The notes under the pieces are model-generated. The model searched no databases. It was not told the origin of the DNA and worked only from the letters and a program-made list of their open reading frames with translations. Both the position numbers and the translations under genes were made by a program. This document shows, piece after piece, positions 36,138-45,295 of a stretch of DNA of 64,000 nucleotides (positions are counted from its first letter, which is position 1; the number at the start of each line of letters is the position of its first letter). This DNA comes from Gautieria morchelliformis (Eukaryota > Basidiomycota > Agaricomycetes > Gomphales > Gomphaceae): contig WHVA01000052.1 of assembly GCA_015179125.1 (NCBI GenBank), forward strand, positions 1 to 64,000, read 5' to 3'.

Positions 36138-37325
36138 CTAGTCATCCTCCATCGTGTCCTCACCAAAGCCCGCCCAGTCTTCCGCCTCCGGATCCTCCGC
36201 GTTTCCGTTCCGCCCATACTCCTCTGCAAACCTCTGCACGGCTTGAACCTCGCCCTCAGACACTTCCGCCTCCACCTCCGAATCGACCCCCTCCTGCGTC
36301 CACCTCAGTTCCGCAACGATGCGGTTGAACTGGTCCTCGTACGCACCAAGGCGATCCGCGACTGCCAGGTAGAAGTGGTGTTGCATCTGCAACACCTGCT
36401 CCCCCTGTCGAAGCAGTCCCCGGAGCAACCTGGCGATATCCGCAAGCGGATCCGCCACCTGCTCCCCCCGCGTCGTCCCACTTCCACTCGCCTCCGGCCC
36501 GTCTTGGACTCCCCTCGCCTTGGCAGCCCTGGACAAGGGCTTCCGCGCGCCCTGAGTAGGCTTTTCCGAGCCTACTTCCGATCCTCCGGTTTTCCTCCGC
36601 TTGGCCGTCACCCGGGCCTTAAACCCGTCGACCATGCAAGCCCGCTTCGCGTCCTTGCAGCGGTTACAGGCCGTGGCCTTTCCTGCCAAGTCCCACACGC
36701 AAGGAAGGCCTTTCTCAAGACAGGCATCGCAGCTAAGCTGCGATGCGCCGTCTTCTTCCGGAGCCGTCCTCTTGGCCCTCTCCTTCCGGCGCTGTTTCTC
36801 CTCCTGCGCCACCCGCCATTCCGCCGTCGCCTTCCCTTTGCCTTTGTCCATTGGCTTTGGGGTTTCTTCCGGCGCCGTTTCTGACGGAGGCCCACTCCGC
36901 TCGGACTCCTGATCCGCGTCCGCAGCCTTTTCCTGTTCCGATGGTCAAACCCATACCATCAAAAACAAGAAACTTACTTTCTGTGACGCGCGATTTTCCT
37001 CCACCTTCTCCGCGTTGGCCTTTTCCGCAGCCGCTTGCTCCTCCGCAAGTTTATCCGCAGCTTCTTCGGCCTCCCTCTCCTCGCGTTCGCGCTCGATGCG
37101 CTCAAGCTCGTGCTCGCAGTCTTCGCGCTCGCGTTCCAGCCGTTTGTGTTCCTCCTGTTCCCTGTGCTCCTTTTCCCTGCGCACCTCCTCCAGTCGTTTC
37201 TTCTCCTTTTGAGCCGCCTCCTCGGCCTCACGCTTTTCCACGAGCTCTTTCTCGGCGAGAACGTTAGCAAAGTGCTCTTTCATCTGAGCACTGGTCATTT
37301 TGGAGAAATCTGGAAGGGAGCTCAT
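36138..37325 (-). CDS. Antisense cargo gene: coiled-coil and Zn2Cys6 protein, 380 aa, two exons
   Basis: ATG at 37325. Exon 1 is 37325-36978 and exon 2 is 36932-36138, with a 45-nt intron (GTAAGTT...GAACAG) joined in phase 0. The 380-aa product looks whole. Residues about 20-115 are a strongly charged Glu/Lys/Arg helix, a predicted coiled coil. Residues 184-215 hold six cysteines in the spacing CX2CX6CX10CX2CX6C, exactly the Gal4-type Zn2Cys6 (fungal binuclear cluster) pattern, with basic residues after it (AKRRKTGG). The C-terminus is acidic. It lies wholly between the integrase end and the right LTR of Gypsy-C, on the opposite strand, starting 125 bp inside the LTR border, so transcription could start in the LTR. 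A role as DNA-binding regulator is inferred. Lack of a fungal_trans domain is unlike ordinary host regulators. Confidence 0.75.
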
Positions 37326-37449
37326 GATGGATCAGAATTCGACGCGTTTCGTTTTCTCCCGCCTTTCTTTCGAACTCCGACGCGTTTTGTTCACAGGTCA
37401 CGTGACCCGATCTGTGGTCTCGCAGGGCTCGACCTTGAAAGGGAGATAC

Positions 37450-38142
37450 TGTTACGACTGTTCCGATCAACCATCTCCGCCACCTCCGCATATCCTCCGC
37501 GCCACCTCCGACTCTATTCCGACATCCGCATCACCCGCAACATCCGCAATATCCACAACCCTCCTCCCTTGTTCTTTCAGTACCCCTGGCCACCTCCAGA
37601 CACCGGCCTCCGTACTCGACCCTGAGCACAGCAAGATACCATTTCCGTACTTCCGTTTCTTCCGATCCCTATTGTACTTACCCGCCTTGTTCTTTGCCAT
37701 TGTTCTACCTTACCCTGAACCCCCTTTGTAGTCCCATTGTTCCCAATAGTTAGTTCCCACACATTGTACTCGACTTCCGCTTCCTCCGGAATTTGCTTAG
37801 TACAATACCATTACTTGTTGTTCTGCGCTTTGTATAAAAACCCCCTCATGTATGTCTGTTATTCTGCAATCAGATAATCACCTTCGATACTTGATTTCCT
37901 TCGCTCCATCTCCTGTTCTTAGCACAGCGAGTCTAGCAAGATCTCAGTCTCTCTCAGCCTTCCGTCTTCCGCCCTCCGCCTCAGTTCCGACTCAAGTTCC
38001 GACCAAACCTTTGCCTCAGTACTTTCCGACTTCCGACTCAGTTCCGAAATACTTAGGACGATAGTTCATTGGGGGTGCAACCTATAAGTTGAAGCCGCTG
38101 TCCTTTCCAGTTCCGACCTAGCGGAAATCTCGATACGTAACA
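37450..38142 (+). repeat. Right LTR of Gypsy-C
   Basis: 693 bp. From about 37685 it matches the left LTR closely. The first ~235 bp share only the TGTTACGACTGTT start with it and otherwise are different TTCCG/CTCCGC-rich DNA. The TATA core recurs at about 37833. Confidence 0.85.
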
Positions 38143-38290
38143 CACTGTGAGTCATTATGAGTCAGACAGAACCTTCCTACACATTCCGAAAGCTTCTTCG
38201 TGACTCATTCCCCCAGTCCATTAATAGATAGAAGGTCCTACGCTTAGTTAAGCGCCTGTACAATACGATATAAAAGGAGGCCCTTTTTGC

Positions 38291-38468
38291 CAGACTCCTA
38301 CCCAGCGCCCATCGGCGTTATGGCTCCTGTGTATGCATATGGGTGAAGCACGGCTAAATCCGAGGGGAATAATTCATACTCCGAAACTTTAAGTCGCTCA
38401 TAACGCCTCTGGGCGACTGGCGAAAAATGTAAGCGCCGCGTGCCGTGTTTGCACACAGGGACGCGTCC
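38291..38468 (+). repeat. Left terminal inverted repeat
   Basis: 178 bp, matching 39303-39480 in inverted orientation with three transition differences. Confidence 0.9.
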
Positions 38469-38837
38469 GCGGTCAAGCCTTTAATGAGACAACAGAACCT
38501 TGGACACGTCCTCGCAGCGCTTCATGATGCTTCAGCTACTCCCACCGACTTTATATTGGCTTTGCTCAGCTCAGCTCATGATTCCCATCAAACCGCTAAG
38601 GCCAATCTTACCAACAATATAACTCAGCTTTTGGATGCGTTTTCATGCGTTCCCAGTGCCGCCACAGCAGTACGCGCATGGGCACATGAGGCATCGAAAT
38701 CCATCTATATGGAACAGGTCAGGCTCTTGACAAGCCACCAGAATGGCTTCCATTTCAATGCTACAAATGCAACATTCGCGCAGATCGAACAATTTTCCGG
38801 TCAAAGCGTGAGTCGTGAATTAATAGCTCGGGGTTGA
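38445..38837 (+). pseudogene. Fragment of an unknown mushroom-type protein inside the TIR element
   Basis: An open frame of 130 codons beginning inside the left TIR. From memory, the pattern (VLAALHDASATPTDFILALL, then a Tyr/Met-rich helix and NGFHFNATNA) resembles the N-terminal region of large proteins, often ending in DUF6589, that are abundant in agaricomycetes. That match is low confidence. The frame stops abruptly, so only the N-terminal part survives. The TIR could supply its promoter. Confidence 0.5.
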
Positions 38838-38888
38838 CAACAATCAACCGATAGCTTCCCTTTCGGATAGCCTTGCGAAGGCCACCAG

Positions 38889-39331
38889 TCAGTATTCAGT
38901 CCCTGAAAACACTGTTGTGAATGCACTCACTTCAAAGGTTTGCGCCTTCGCATTAGTGCGAGTGACATTTATTGCGGGTATACCTGTCTCGCATAACGTA
39001 TCTGCACTCTGCTGACCAAGGACACTGAGAGCTGTGATCAGAATTGTAATGCTGTCCTTTTCATAAATCATAGGCATCCAAAATGTCAGCGTTTTTCCAG
39101 AGCCAGTGCCTGAGATGTAAACGACATTGGATGTTTCTTGAGCTGAGCAGCAGTTGCCTTGATTTGACCTACGCATGGCCTGAGACCAAATACTCGCGCT
39201 GTGTCGGCTCGGATCTGATCTTGGGTGGGTATTTCAGCTGGGACCATCATCAATAACGCGGCTTCGAAGCAGGCAGCAGACGCGATGCTTGATGCGTGGT
39301 TTGGACGTGTCCCCGTGTGCAAACACGGCAC
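38889..39331 (-). pseudogene. RecQ-type DNA helicase, N-terminal fragment
   Basis: Two overlapping minus-strand frames together show the start of a RecQ-like helicase. The first ends with a Q-motif-like IPTQDQIRADTARVFGLRPC (about 39160-39220). The second contains the Walker A motif GTGSGKT (about 39090) and a downstream LITALSVLGQQ motif Ia-like stretch. A one-base shift lies between them at about 39130-39145. The Walker B (DEAH) box and the rest of the helicase are absent, so the gene is truncated. It is convergent with the fragment at 38445-38837. RecQ relatives are common cargo of mushroom mobile DNA. Confidence 0.7.
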
Positions 39332-39480
39332 GCGGCGCTTACATTTTTCGCCAGTCGCCCAGAGGCGTTATGAGCAACTTAAAGTTTCGGAGTATGAATT
39401 ATTCCCCTCGGATTTAGCCGTGCTTCACCCATATGCATACACAGGAGCCATAACGCCGATGGGCGCTGGGTAGGAGTCTG
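39303..39480 (-). repeat. Right terminal inverted repeat
   Basis: Inverted partner of 38291-38468. The helicase fragment frame starts within it. Confidence 0.9.
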
Positions 39481-40126
39481 CCTTTTTGCCTGCCTTTCAT
39501 CAGCCAATCTACCCATCTTCTATCCTACACGTGACCTCGTGTGACTTGCATCTTACTAAGCTGCTAATCCCAGCTAGGGTTATTCACTTCTTCAGTGTTT
39601 AATTCCTTGTTAAGTAGTTACTTTACTGCTTAGCCACTTGGACTAATCCTCCGGGTGTAATTCTACAGAGTGAGTCTGTCAATTGAAAGTCTTGCCATTC
39701 GCACTCCAATACCCGAGACGATCTAGTCAGTTGATTTTCCTGATTAGAGACTTTCACAAGTCGCTTTGTTCACAAAAATCGCCCCTCGTTTTATTGCTGT
39801 GCGCTGGTAGATTATCAGGGCAGTCCATTTATAAACTCACCTGCTAAGTACATTCCTTTATATTTTGGAATACGCTTGGACCCCGATAGTGTCCTTGAAC
39901 CTACAGTCTTTTAGTTTATTGTTCAGTGCTGCTAAGAAACGCATTGCCTTCCATCCGTATTAACTTGGACTAGTTCTTACATGGATTGCAACCAAGGTAC
40001 AAATATTAAATTATCTCTGGAGTTGTGCTGCAGCATTGTTTAATATTCTTTGAGTCTCGTAAATGACACGTTCTGATAGATTGAAGTGTTAGCAATAACA
40101 CCAAAGTCTTGAAGGGTTCCAAAACA

Positions 40127-42253
40127 GTGTCCCTAATATCGCGTCGTAATATTCAACGTTCGCCACGTCGAAATATTCGTCGTATGTTTCATGACCAAAT
40201 TTAATGGTCGTGTTTGTTCCATAGTTGATCGTGGAATGGCTGCCTATGCAGGCTAGCTGCAGCGCGATTGGCTGTTCCAGGGAGAATGTCTTCATCCCTG
40301 TAGCTCGCATGAATTTGGGGGATAGTAGTACCCCTTCGCTGCCACTATCTAGCAGGCAGTGGGCTTTTACGCCGTTTATTTCCCAGTACCCCGACAGGGT
40401 ATGGTTCTCACTATGTGGGCGCATTGGCCGCGTCCTATGCTTACTTCGGTGGTGATACACTGGCTCGGCTGCCTTGACCGACGTGCGTGCCGCCATGACC
40501 TTCGTGGCGGCGTCGTCTTCCGGCGCGAATCTGATCGCGCTGGACCTGCAGGTGGTGTCTTCTGCCTCTTCGTCCCATTCGTAATATTGGGACGGCTCAG
40601 GATCCCACTCTTCAGCGGGCGCGTCTCCATTGTCCGGAGAGTCGTTGGGGTGGGGATCACCCTCCCCCTCTTCATCAATTTGATGGAGAGAATTTTGACT
40701 AAGATCCGTCTCCGGATCCTCGGTCTCCTCTTCGTGCCTCGCGGCCGCTGTCCTGATACCGGACCTAAGCCGGGGGCACTCTGCTTTCTTGTGGCCAGGT
40801 TGGCCTCATTCAAAGCACATGGCGCTGCTTTGGTTGCCGCTGGGCCGATCATTAGGCCAGCCCAACGCTTTCACTGGTGGGGCAGGTCGCTGGGACAATC
40901 CTGACGCTTGAGGCTGTTTAGCCTCAGGCGGGCGTCCAGCTTGTGCTGAGCGTGGGGGCAGCAGCCGCTGTGCCGCTCCACTTCTCGAGACCAGGTTGGG
41001 CCTGGTCAGGCCCATCTGTGTCAACGGCTTGCTCCCTGTAAGCCGGGCAGCGCTTGCCATTGCCGCTGCGCTCTCTGCGCGGCGCATCCCCATATTGTAT
41101 TGGGATGCTTCCTCTATCATTCGGGCCATCTCGAAGAGTTGCTCTATTGAGCTGCTCTCGGCGTTGTAGCCCTTTTTGAGGACTTCATTGCACAGTGTTT
41201 CGTGCAGCACCGACACGAACCGTCTCCAGAACGTGTAATCGTCTGGCGGCTGTATCATACGCGCCGCATATTTCGTGAGCTCGTTCAACATCTCCTGAAC
41301 GGTCTTCATGCCCTGCATGACCGCGTCAAATTTATTCGATGTGTGATGGTACGTCAGTGTGTGCAGAAACCTTTTTTGAAGGCCCTGCATCACTGTTTCC
41401 AGTGTCCAGCTGCGGACCTGGCGATCAAAGTGTTCTATGTTTCGAATGAACCATTCCTGGGCTTCGCCAGTTAGGCGAGTGCCCACATAGCCGACCTGCA
41501 TGTCTATGCTGGTTGGCCCTAGGAGGCAGTTCATTTTCAGCCATCTTAAGATGGCTGTGACAAAGATCTCAAACTCTTCGAGGTCAGATCCCCCGGCATA
41601 TGGCTCGGGGTGAGCCAGCTTCACGCTGGCTTTCGCTAGCACAGACTTCTCTGGGTCTGTGTCCGTGGCGTCTGCTAATGCCACACGGATCATCCATGTG
41701 ATCCCATCGTATGGCTCCAGCGGTACGACATCAGCCTGATCCGGGATTCCCTGGCCTTCCGTTGGGGCCATGGATCACTCGCATGGCTGTGATGCTGCGC
41801 GGGGCAGGCTGTTGTATGCCCTGACGGGCCCTGGGCCCGGGTCGGGCTTGGGATCGGGAGCATTTTGTGCTCTCGAGTCCAGGGGTGTTTTGTGCCTGGT
41901 GTCCCCGGTCAGCCCCGTGTTGCGGATCCGCAGCCTGCTGTTGTAGGCTGCGCGTGCCTGTCGTGCGTCCTGCACGGCTCACATGAGCTGCTCGTCAGGC
42001 TGCTGAGTGGTGTGGCTTTCGGCCACTGCCTCCTCAGCATCCTTCGCTAGCAGCTCGAGGGCCCGCATATGGCGGCGTGCGGCTGCAGCCTCCTTACGCT
42101 GCCAGTGCGCGACTTCGAGCTCTAGGCTCTCGGTCGTCATTTCAGAGTCAGGCTCTGAAGCGACCTGTTCCCTGATGATCTGCTGGATCGTCTTGCGGCT
42201 GTCCGTTGGGGCAGCCGGTTGCTCTTGGGGTTCATTCCTGAACCTCACGTCCT
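40127..42253 (-). mobile_element. Ty3/Gypsy family A, inverted partial copy (gag to protease)
   Basis: Minus-strand match to 8310-11690: gag from about 42250 to 40810 with the zinc knuckle near 40800, and the protease LLDSGSEG near 40340-40370. It lacks the solo LTRs present in the first copy, so it records the empty target sites. It is cut at 40126 by LTR-G within the protease region and joined at 42253 to Gypsy-B. Broken, a few interruptions. Confidence 0.85.
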
Positions 42254-43533
42254 GTCAGATCAAGCCCTTGTCGGAATTTGATGACGATCGTCTTGTTGTC
42301 GTCATACTCCACAAGGTCGAAGAGCTCCTGGAAGCGATCGATGTAGTCATCGACTGGATCCTTGGCCTGGTATCAGCTGGTCCCCTCAAGCTTCGTAAGG
42401 GCCGTGAGCTGCTCATTTTTCAGGCAGAACTGGTCGGAAAATGTTTTCTCAAAGGCGTCCCAGTCCCGGAAGTAGTTCCCCTTGCCCTTTGCTTCATGTC
42501 GGATCACCTTGTTTGCAAAATGGGCTGCGCGGTCTGACTTGAAAAAGGACAATGCCCGGTGAATCCGAGCCTGGTTGTTTGGAAAGAGGTCTCCGACAAT
42601 TGTGAAGTAGATGCTGCACGTGTTGAAGACTGTGCATCCCTTATATGCGTCAAAGTCCGCCGGAGTTGCGGGTTTGACCTTTGCCAACTTCGTGGACATC
42701 TCTCTTCCGCTACTTCTGCTTTTCCGAAATCCGGCTCATTCAGCAATGCATTTCCACCACTTTGTGGAATATCTAACTTAGCCAAAATCGTTTGTAAGGT
42801 TGTTTCAATCGCGTCGGTCTTCATCCGGTTCCGCGTCAATTCCTCCATATTCCGAAGATGATCATCCGGATCCATGTCAGAAGGAGAAATATGGGACGGG
42901 ATTTCCGGGGTTGGGAGCTCGACGTAAGAAGAGGGGCTGTCGTATGCCATGTGCGTGGAAGAGGTTGCAATCTCTGAGTCACTGTCTCCGATTCCGAACA
43001 CACCTATGGTGAATGCAACACGCAGTACAACCGCCGGTCCTCTAGGGGAGAGACTTTTCTGCTGTAAGGGCAACCCTGGCTGGTTGTGGAGATCACACTA
43101 CCACCCAACTGACAAGGAGAAATCCAAAGTATGTATAAATGAACAGAGTATACAAGAGAGGGGATTCTCACCTGACAAGGGGAAATCCAAAGAGAAAAGT
43201 CTAAGGACCCCCAATGTCAGCGAGCCCGTATTATACTACGCTGCGCAGCCGGGGACAACACTTGGCACCCGCCATCAACCCTGCATTCCCTGACCTCCCT
43301 GACCCTTGATCGACCCTTGATGTCACCTGTTACGCGGGTTGCTTGATTTCCGACACTGTTCCGAGAGCGGAAGTCGGAAATTGGAGTGGAACTGGCAAAG
43401 CGAAAAGAACTGGTGGAAGTTCTCTCAGAAGCGGGATCATTTCCGAAAGTGGAGGCGGAGATGGAATCAGGACCGAAAGCGGAGTCGGAAGTGGAGTCGG
43501 AACTGGGAATGGAAAACAGGGTGTCCCCTGACA
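42254..43533 (-). mobile_element. Ty3/Gypsy family B, partial (LTR, leader, gag)
   Basis: LTR about 43110-43533, leader, then gag to about 42255 (IHRALSFFKSDRAAHF and a GNYFRDWDAFEKTF block at about 42440-42560, typical Gypsy capsid). It joins the Gypsy-A copy abruptly at 42253. The pol part and second LTR are missing. Broken. Confidence 0.8.
43110..43533 (-). repeat. LTR of Gypsy family B, copy 2
   Basis: About 424 bp, the homologue of 197-630 with an internal length difference in the GTCGGAA-rich part. The inner border is approximate. Confidence 0.65.
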
Positions 43534-43838
43534 GGATGCACAGTTGCATTACAAACAAAGGGGAGATATATTGTATAGAGGGAAAACTTCAGCGAAGCTA
43601 ATTTTGACAAGAAAGATGGGCTTCTGAAAGATTAATAGAGACTATGAGTCTTGGCAGCTCCTACCGTCCTGTCCTGCAGCGGTACTAGTCCCATTGATCC
43701 CAACCTGCACAGAGGCTGCAACCAACACTACGCGAATGCATCCCGAGCATGTGGGTCTTTCATGGAGAGGGACTTTAATATATGATGGGTTCTATGATGG
43801 ATGATGGCCCCAACAACTGGGGTCCTGATGGGAATGAT
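43534..43838 (-). mobile_element. Probable distal gag remnant of Gypsy-D, left of the Copia insertion
   Basis: By the Copia target-site duplication this stretch was contiguous with 49092 onwards, which encodes Gypsy-D gag. No clear zinc knuckle is seen. Low information. Confidence 0.4.
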
Positions 43839-44336
43839 TGTTGGGTGCATTTATGCTCCTGCACCAAAATCAAGCATAATATATCCAATTTGTTGTGTGG
43901 CCTTCCAAGTTCTTCTCACATTGTTCTTGTATTATGCATCCATTTCTCTGGTTATTTTCGAAATTTTCCACTCATTCCTTATCTCTCTATTTCATCTTGT
44001 TATTCCTACTTTCACAAGCGGCTGCACCCAGCGGAGTCTGAAATGACTTCGACGCGCGAGCTCTTGGGCGCTAAAGGGCCGGGTAGTAGTACATGCGCAG
44101 TGGAACACATTTCCCCCTCTCTCAGTGACCACTAAATTCACTGAGAGAGGCAAGTAAATTAGTCTAGTAGTCTTTGCATTTATTGACCTAGAAATGCTCT
44201 GTAGTGAATTGATTTCTAGGTAGTGTATAATATATTTACAGTGACCACTAAATTCACTGAGAGAGTGAATTGATTTCTAGTCTATTCTTTTGAATAACAA
44301 GTCCATACCTACTGCCTATAATTCCTGTCCTCTACA
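43839..44336 (+). repeat. Left LTR of Copia element
   Basis: 498 bp, TGTTGGGTGCATTTATGCTCC...CTACA. Contains a perfect 13-bp stem (CCTCTCTCAGTGA / TCACTGAGAGAGG, 9-nt loop) at about 44110-44150. Confidence 0.92.
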
Positions 44337-44341
44337 GGGTT

Positions 44342-45295
44342 ATGGGCCCCGGAGACACTTCTGAGAAGCTGTTGGGTGTTGAGAAGCTTGCTACTGATGG
44401 AAGTAATTGGCCATTGTGGCGAGCCACTCTCATCAGCTATTTCGAGTCCAAAAATTTGCTCAAGCATGTAGAAGGGAGAGTCACTCGACCTCCTGATCCT
44501 CCAGTCATGCCCCCAGGCCATATTCTAACAGAAGCTGAGGAAACTCAGATGGATAAGGCCGAGGAGAAGCTGGAGAGATACCTTGCTAGAGAAGGACAAG
44601 CCAAGACCCAAATCATCGTCTCAGTGTCAGAGTCATTAGCCCTGATGCTACAGAAGCAGAAGACAGCAAAAGAGACTTGGGATGCATTGGTCAATGAAAT
44701 GACCAAAAAGCCCAAGATGGTCCTCACCAGCCTACAGAGACAGCTTCGCAGTATGAGGTGTCCTGAGGATGGAGACTTGAGAGATCACTTGGACAAGGCC
44801 CAAGACCTCTATGCTCGTCTCAATGAGATGGGAGCTAGAGTTTCTGAAGAAGAATTCATGGACATAATCCTTGCGTCACTTCCACCATCCTATGAGGCAG
44901 TCATGAATGCCCTTACAACTTCGCTTGAAGAATGCGGGATGCCATTGGTCCCTGATAATATTATTAGGGTACTAAAGGCTCAGTATGACAGGAAGAAAAC
45001 ACTCCCGCAAGAAGAGCAAGTGTTTATTGGTTCATCTACTAAGAAGGACCAGAAGGGGCAGAAGGCGCATGTATGCACCAACTGCAAAAAGCCTGGACAT
45101 TCCATCGAAAATTGCTGGGCTAAAGGAGGTGGTAAAGAAGGTCAAGGACCACGTCAGAAGAAGAAAGCCAAAGGCAAGAAGAAGAAGAAGGGTAAAGAAA
45201 AGCGAATGTTGCCGAAGAAGAGTCTACTTCTGAGGAAAGTGGTGATGGGCATCTTGCCTTCACCAATTTCGACGAGTGCTCTAATTTCAATTTGA
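44342..45295 (+). mobile_element. Copia gag region
   Basis: Open for 317 codons. A UBN2-like gag_pre helical region (residues 1-210), a CCHC zinc knuckle near residue 243, then a Lys-rich tail. The following pol starts in an overlapping frame, so expression by programmed frameshifting is plausible for this family. Confidence 0.85.

Larger units (their letters stand above)
30179..38142 (+). mobile_element. Ty3/Gypsy family C, chromodomain type, with antisense cargo gene
   Basis: LTRs 30179-30841 and 37450-38142. Gag about 30875-32303 ends in a CCHC knuckle (CLFCGKGGHVARDC). Protease ALVDSGSTHCFLD at about 32450. RT with YIDDILIY at about 33580-33610. The RNase H part is followed by integrase ([33 protein letters not shown]) to about 35700, and a chromodomain (YLVKWAGYENTDEETSW) ends at 36005. 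The element spans its full length but has a handful of breaks. The downstream parts of the LTRs differ by about 3-4 percent, whereas the outer thirds are different sequences, and the flanks do not form a TSD. See the antisense gene at 36138-37325. Confidence 0.85.
38291..39480. mobile_element. TIR DNA transposon, 1190 bp, Mutator-like by TSD, internally deleted
   Basis: Inverted repeats at 38291-38468 and 39303-39480 are 178 bp long with three mismatches, all transitions, starting CAGACTCCTACCC. They are flanked by an exact 9-bp TSD CCTTTTTGC (38282-38290, 39481-39489), and the other LTR-G copy at 16031-16050 shows the empty site. Long TIRs plus a 9-bp TSD fit Mutator-like elements best. No transposase remains. 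Inside are an unknown-protein fragment on the plus strand and a RecQ-like helicase fragment on the minus strand, so this is a non-autonomous deletion derivative or a gene-capturing copy. Confidence 0.85.
38143..40126 (+). repeat. LTR-G, left part missing, interrupted by a DNA transposon
   Basis: Starts within LTR-G at TGTGAGTCATTATGAGTCAG (compare 15913), continues through the TATA region to 38290, resumes at 39481 after the transposon and ends GGTTCCAAAACA at 40126. It keeps three TGASTCA motifs. The left end abuts the Gypsy-C right LTR. Confidence 0.85.

Noticed and set aside
36123-36884. Long plus-strand frames opposite the antisense Zn2Cys6 gene
   Set aside because: Composition is the mirror of the GC-rich minus-strand exon; the minus strand has the intron, the Zn2Cys6 spacing and a proper start.
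43534-43610. Second copy of the transposase target near the family-B LTR
   Set aside because: Similarity to 50243-50300 is limited to GGATG and a loose TTCAG..GAAGCTAA stretch; not enough to call homology.
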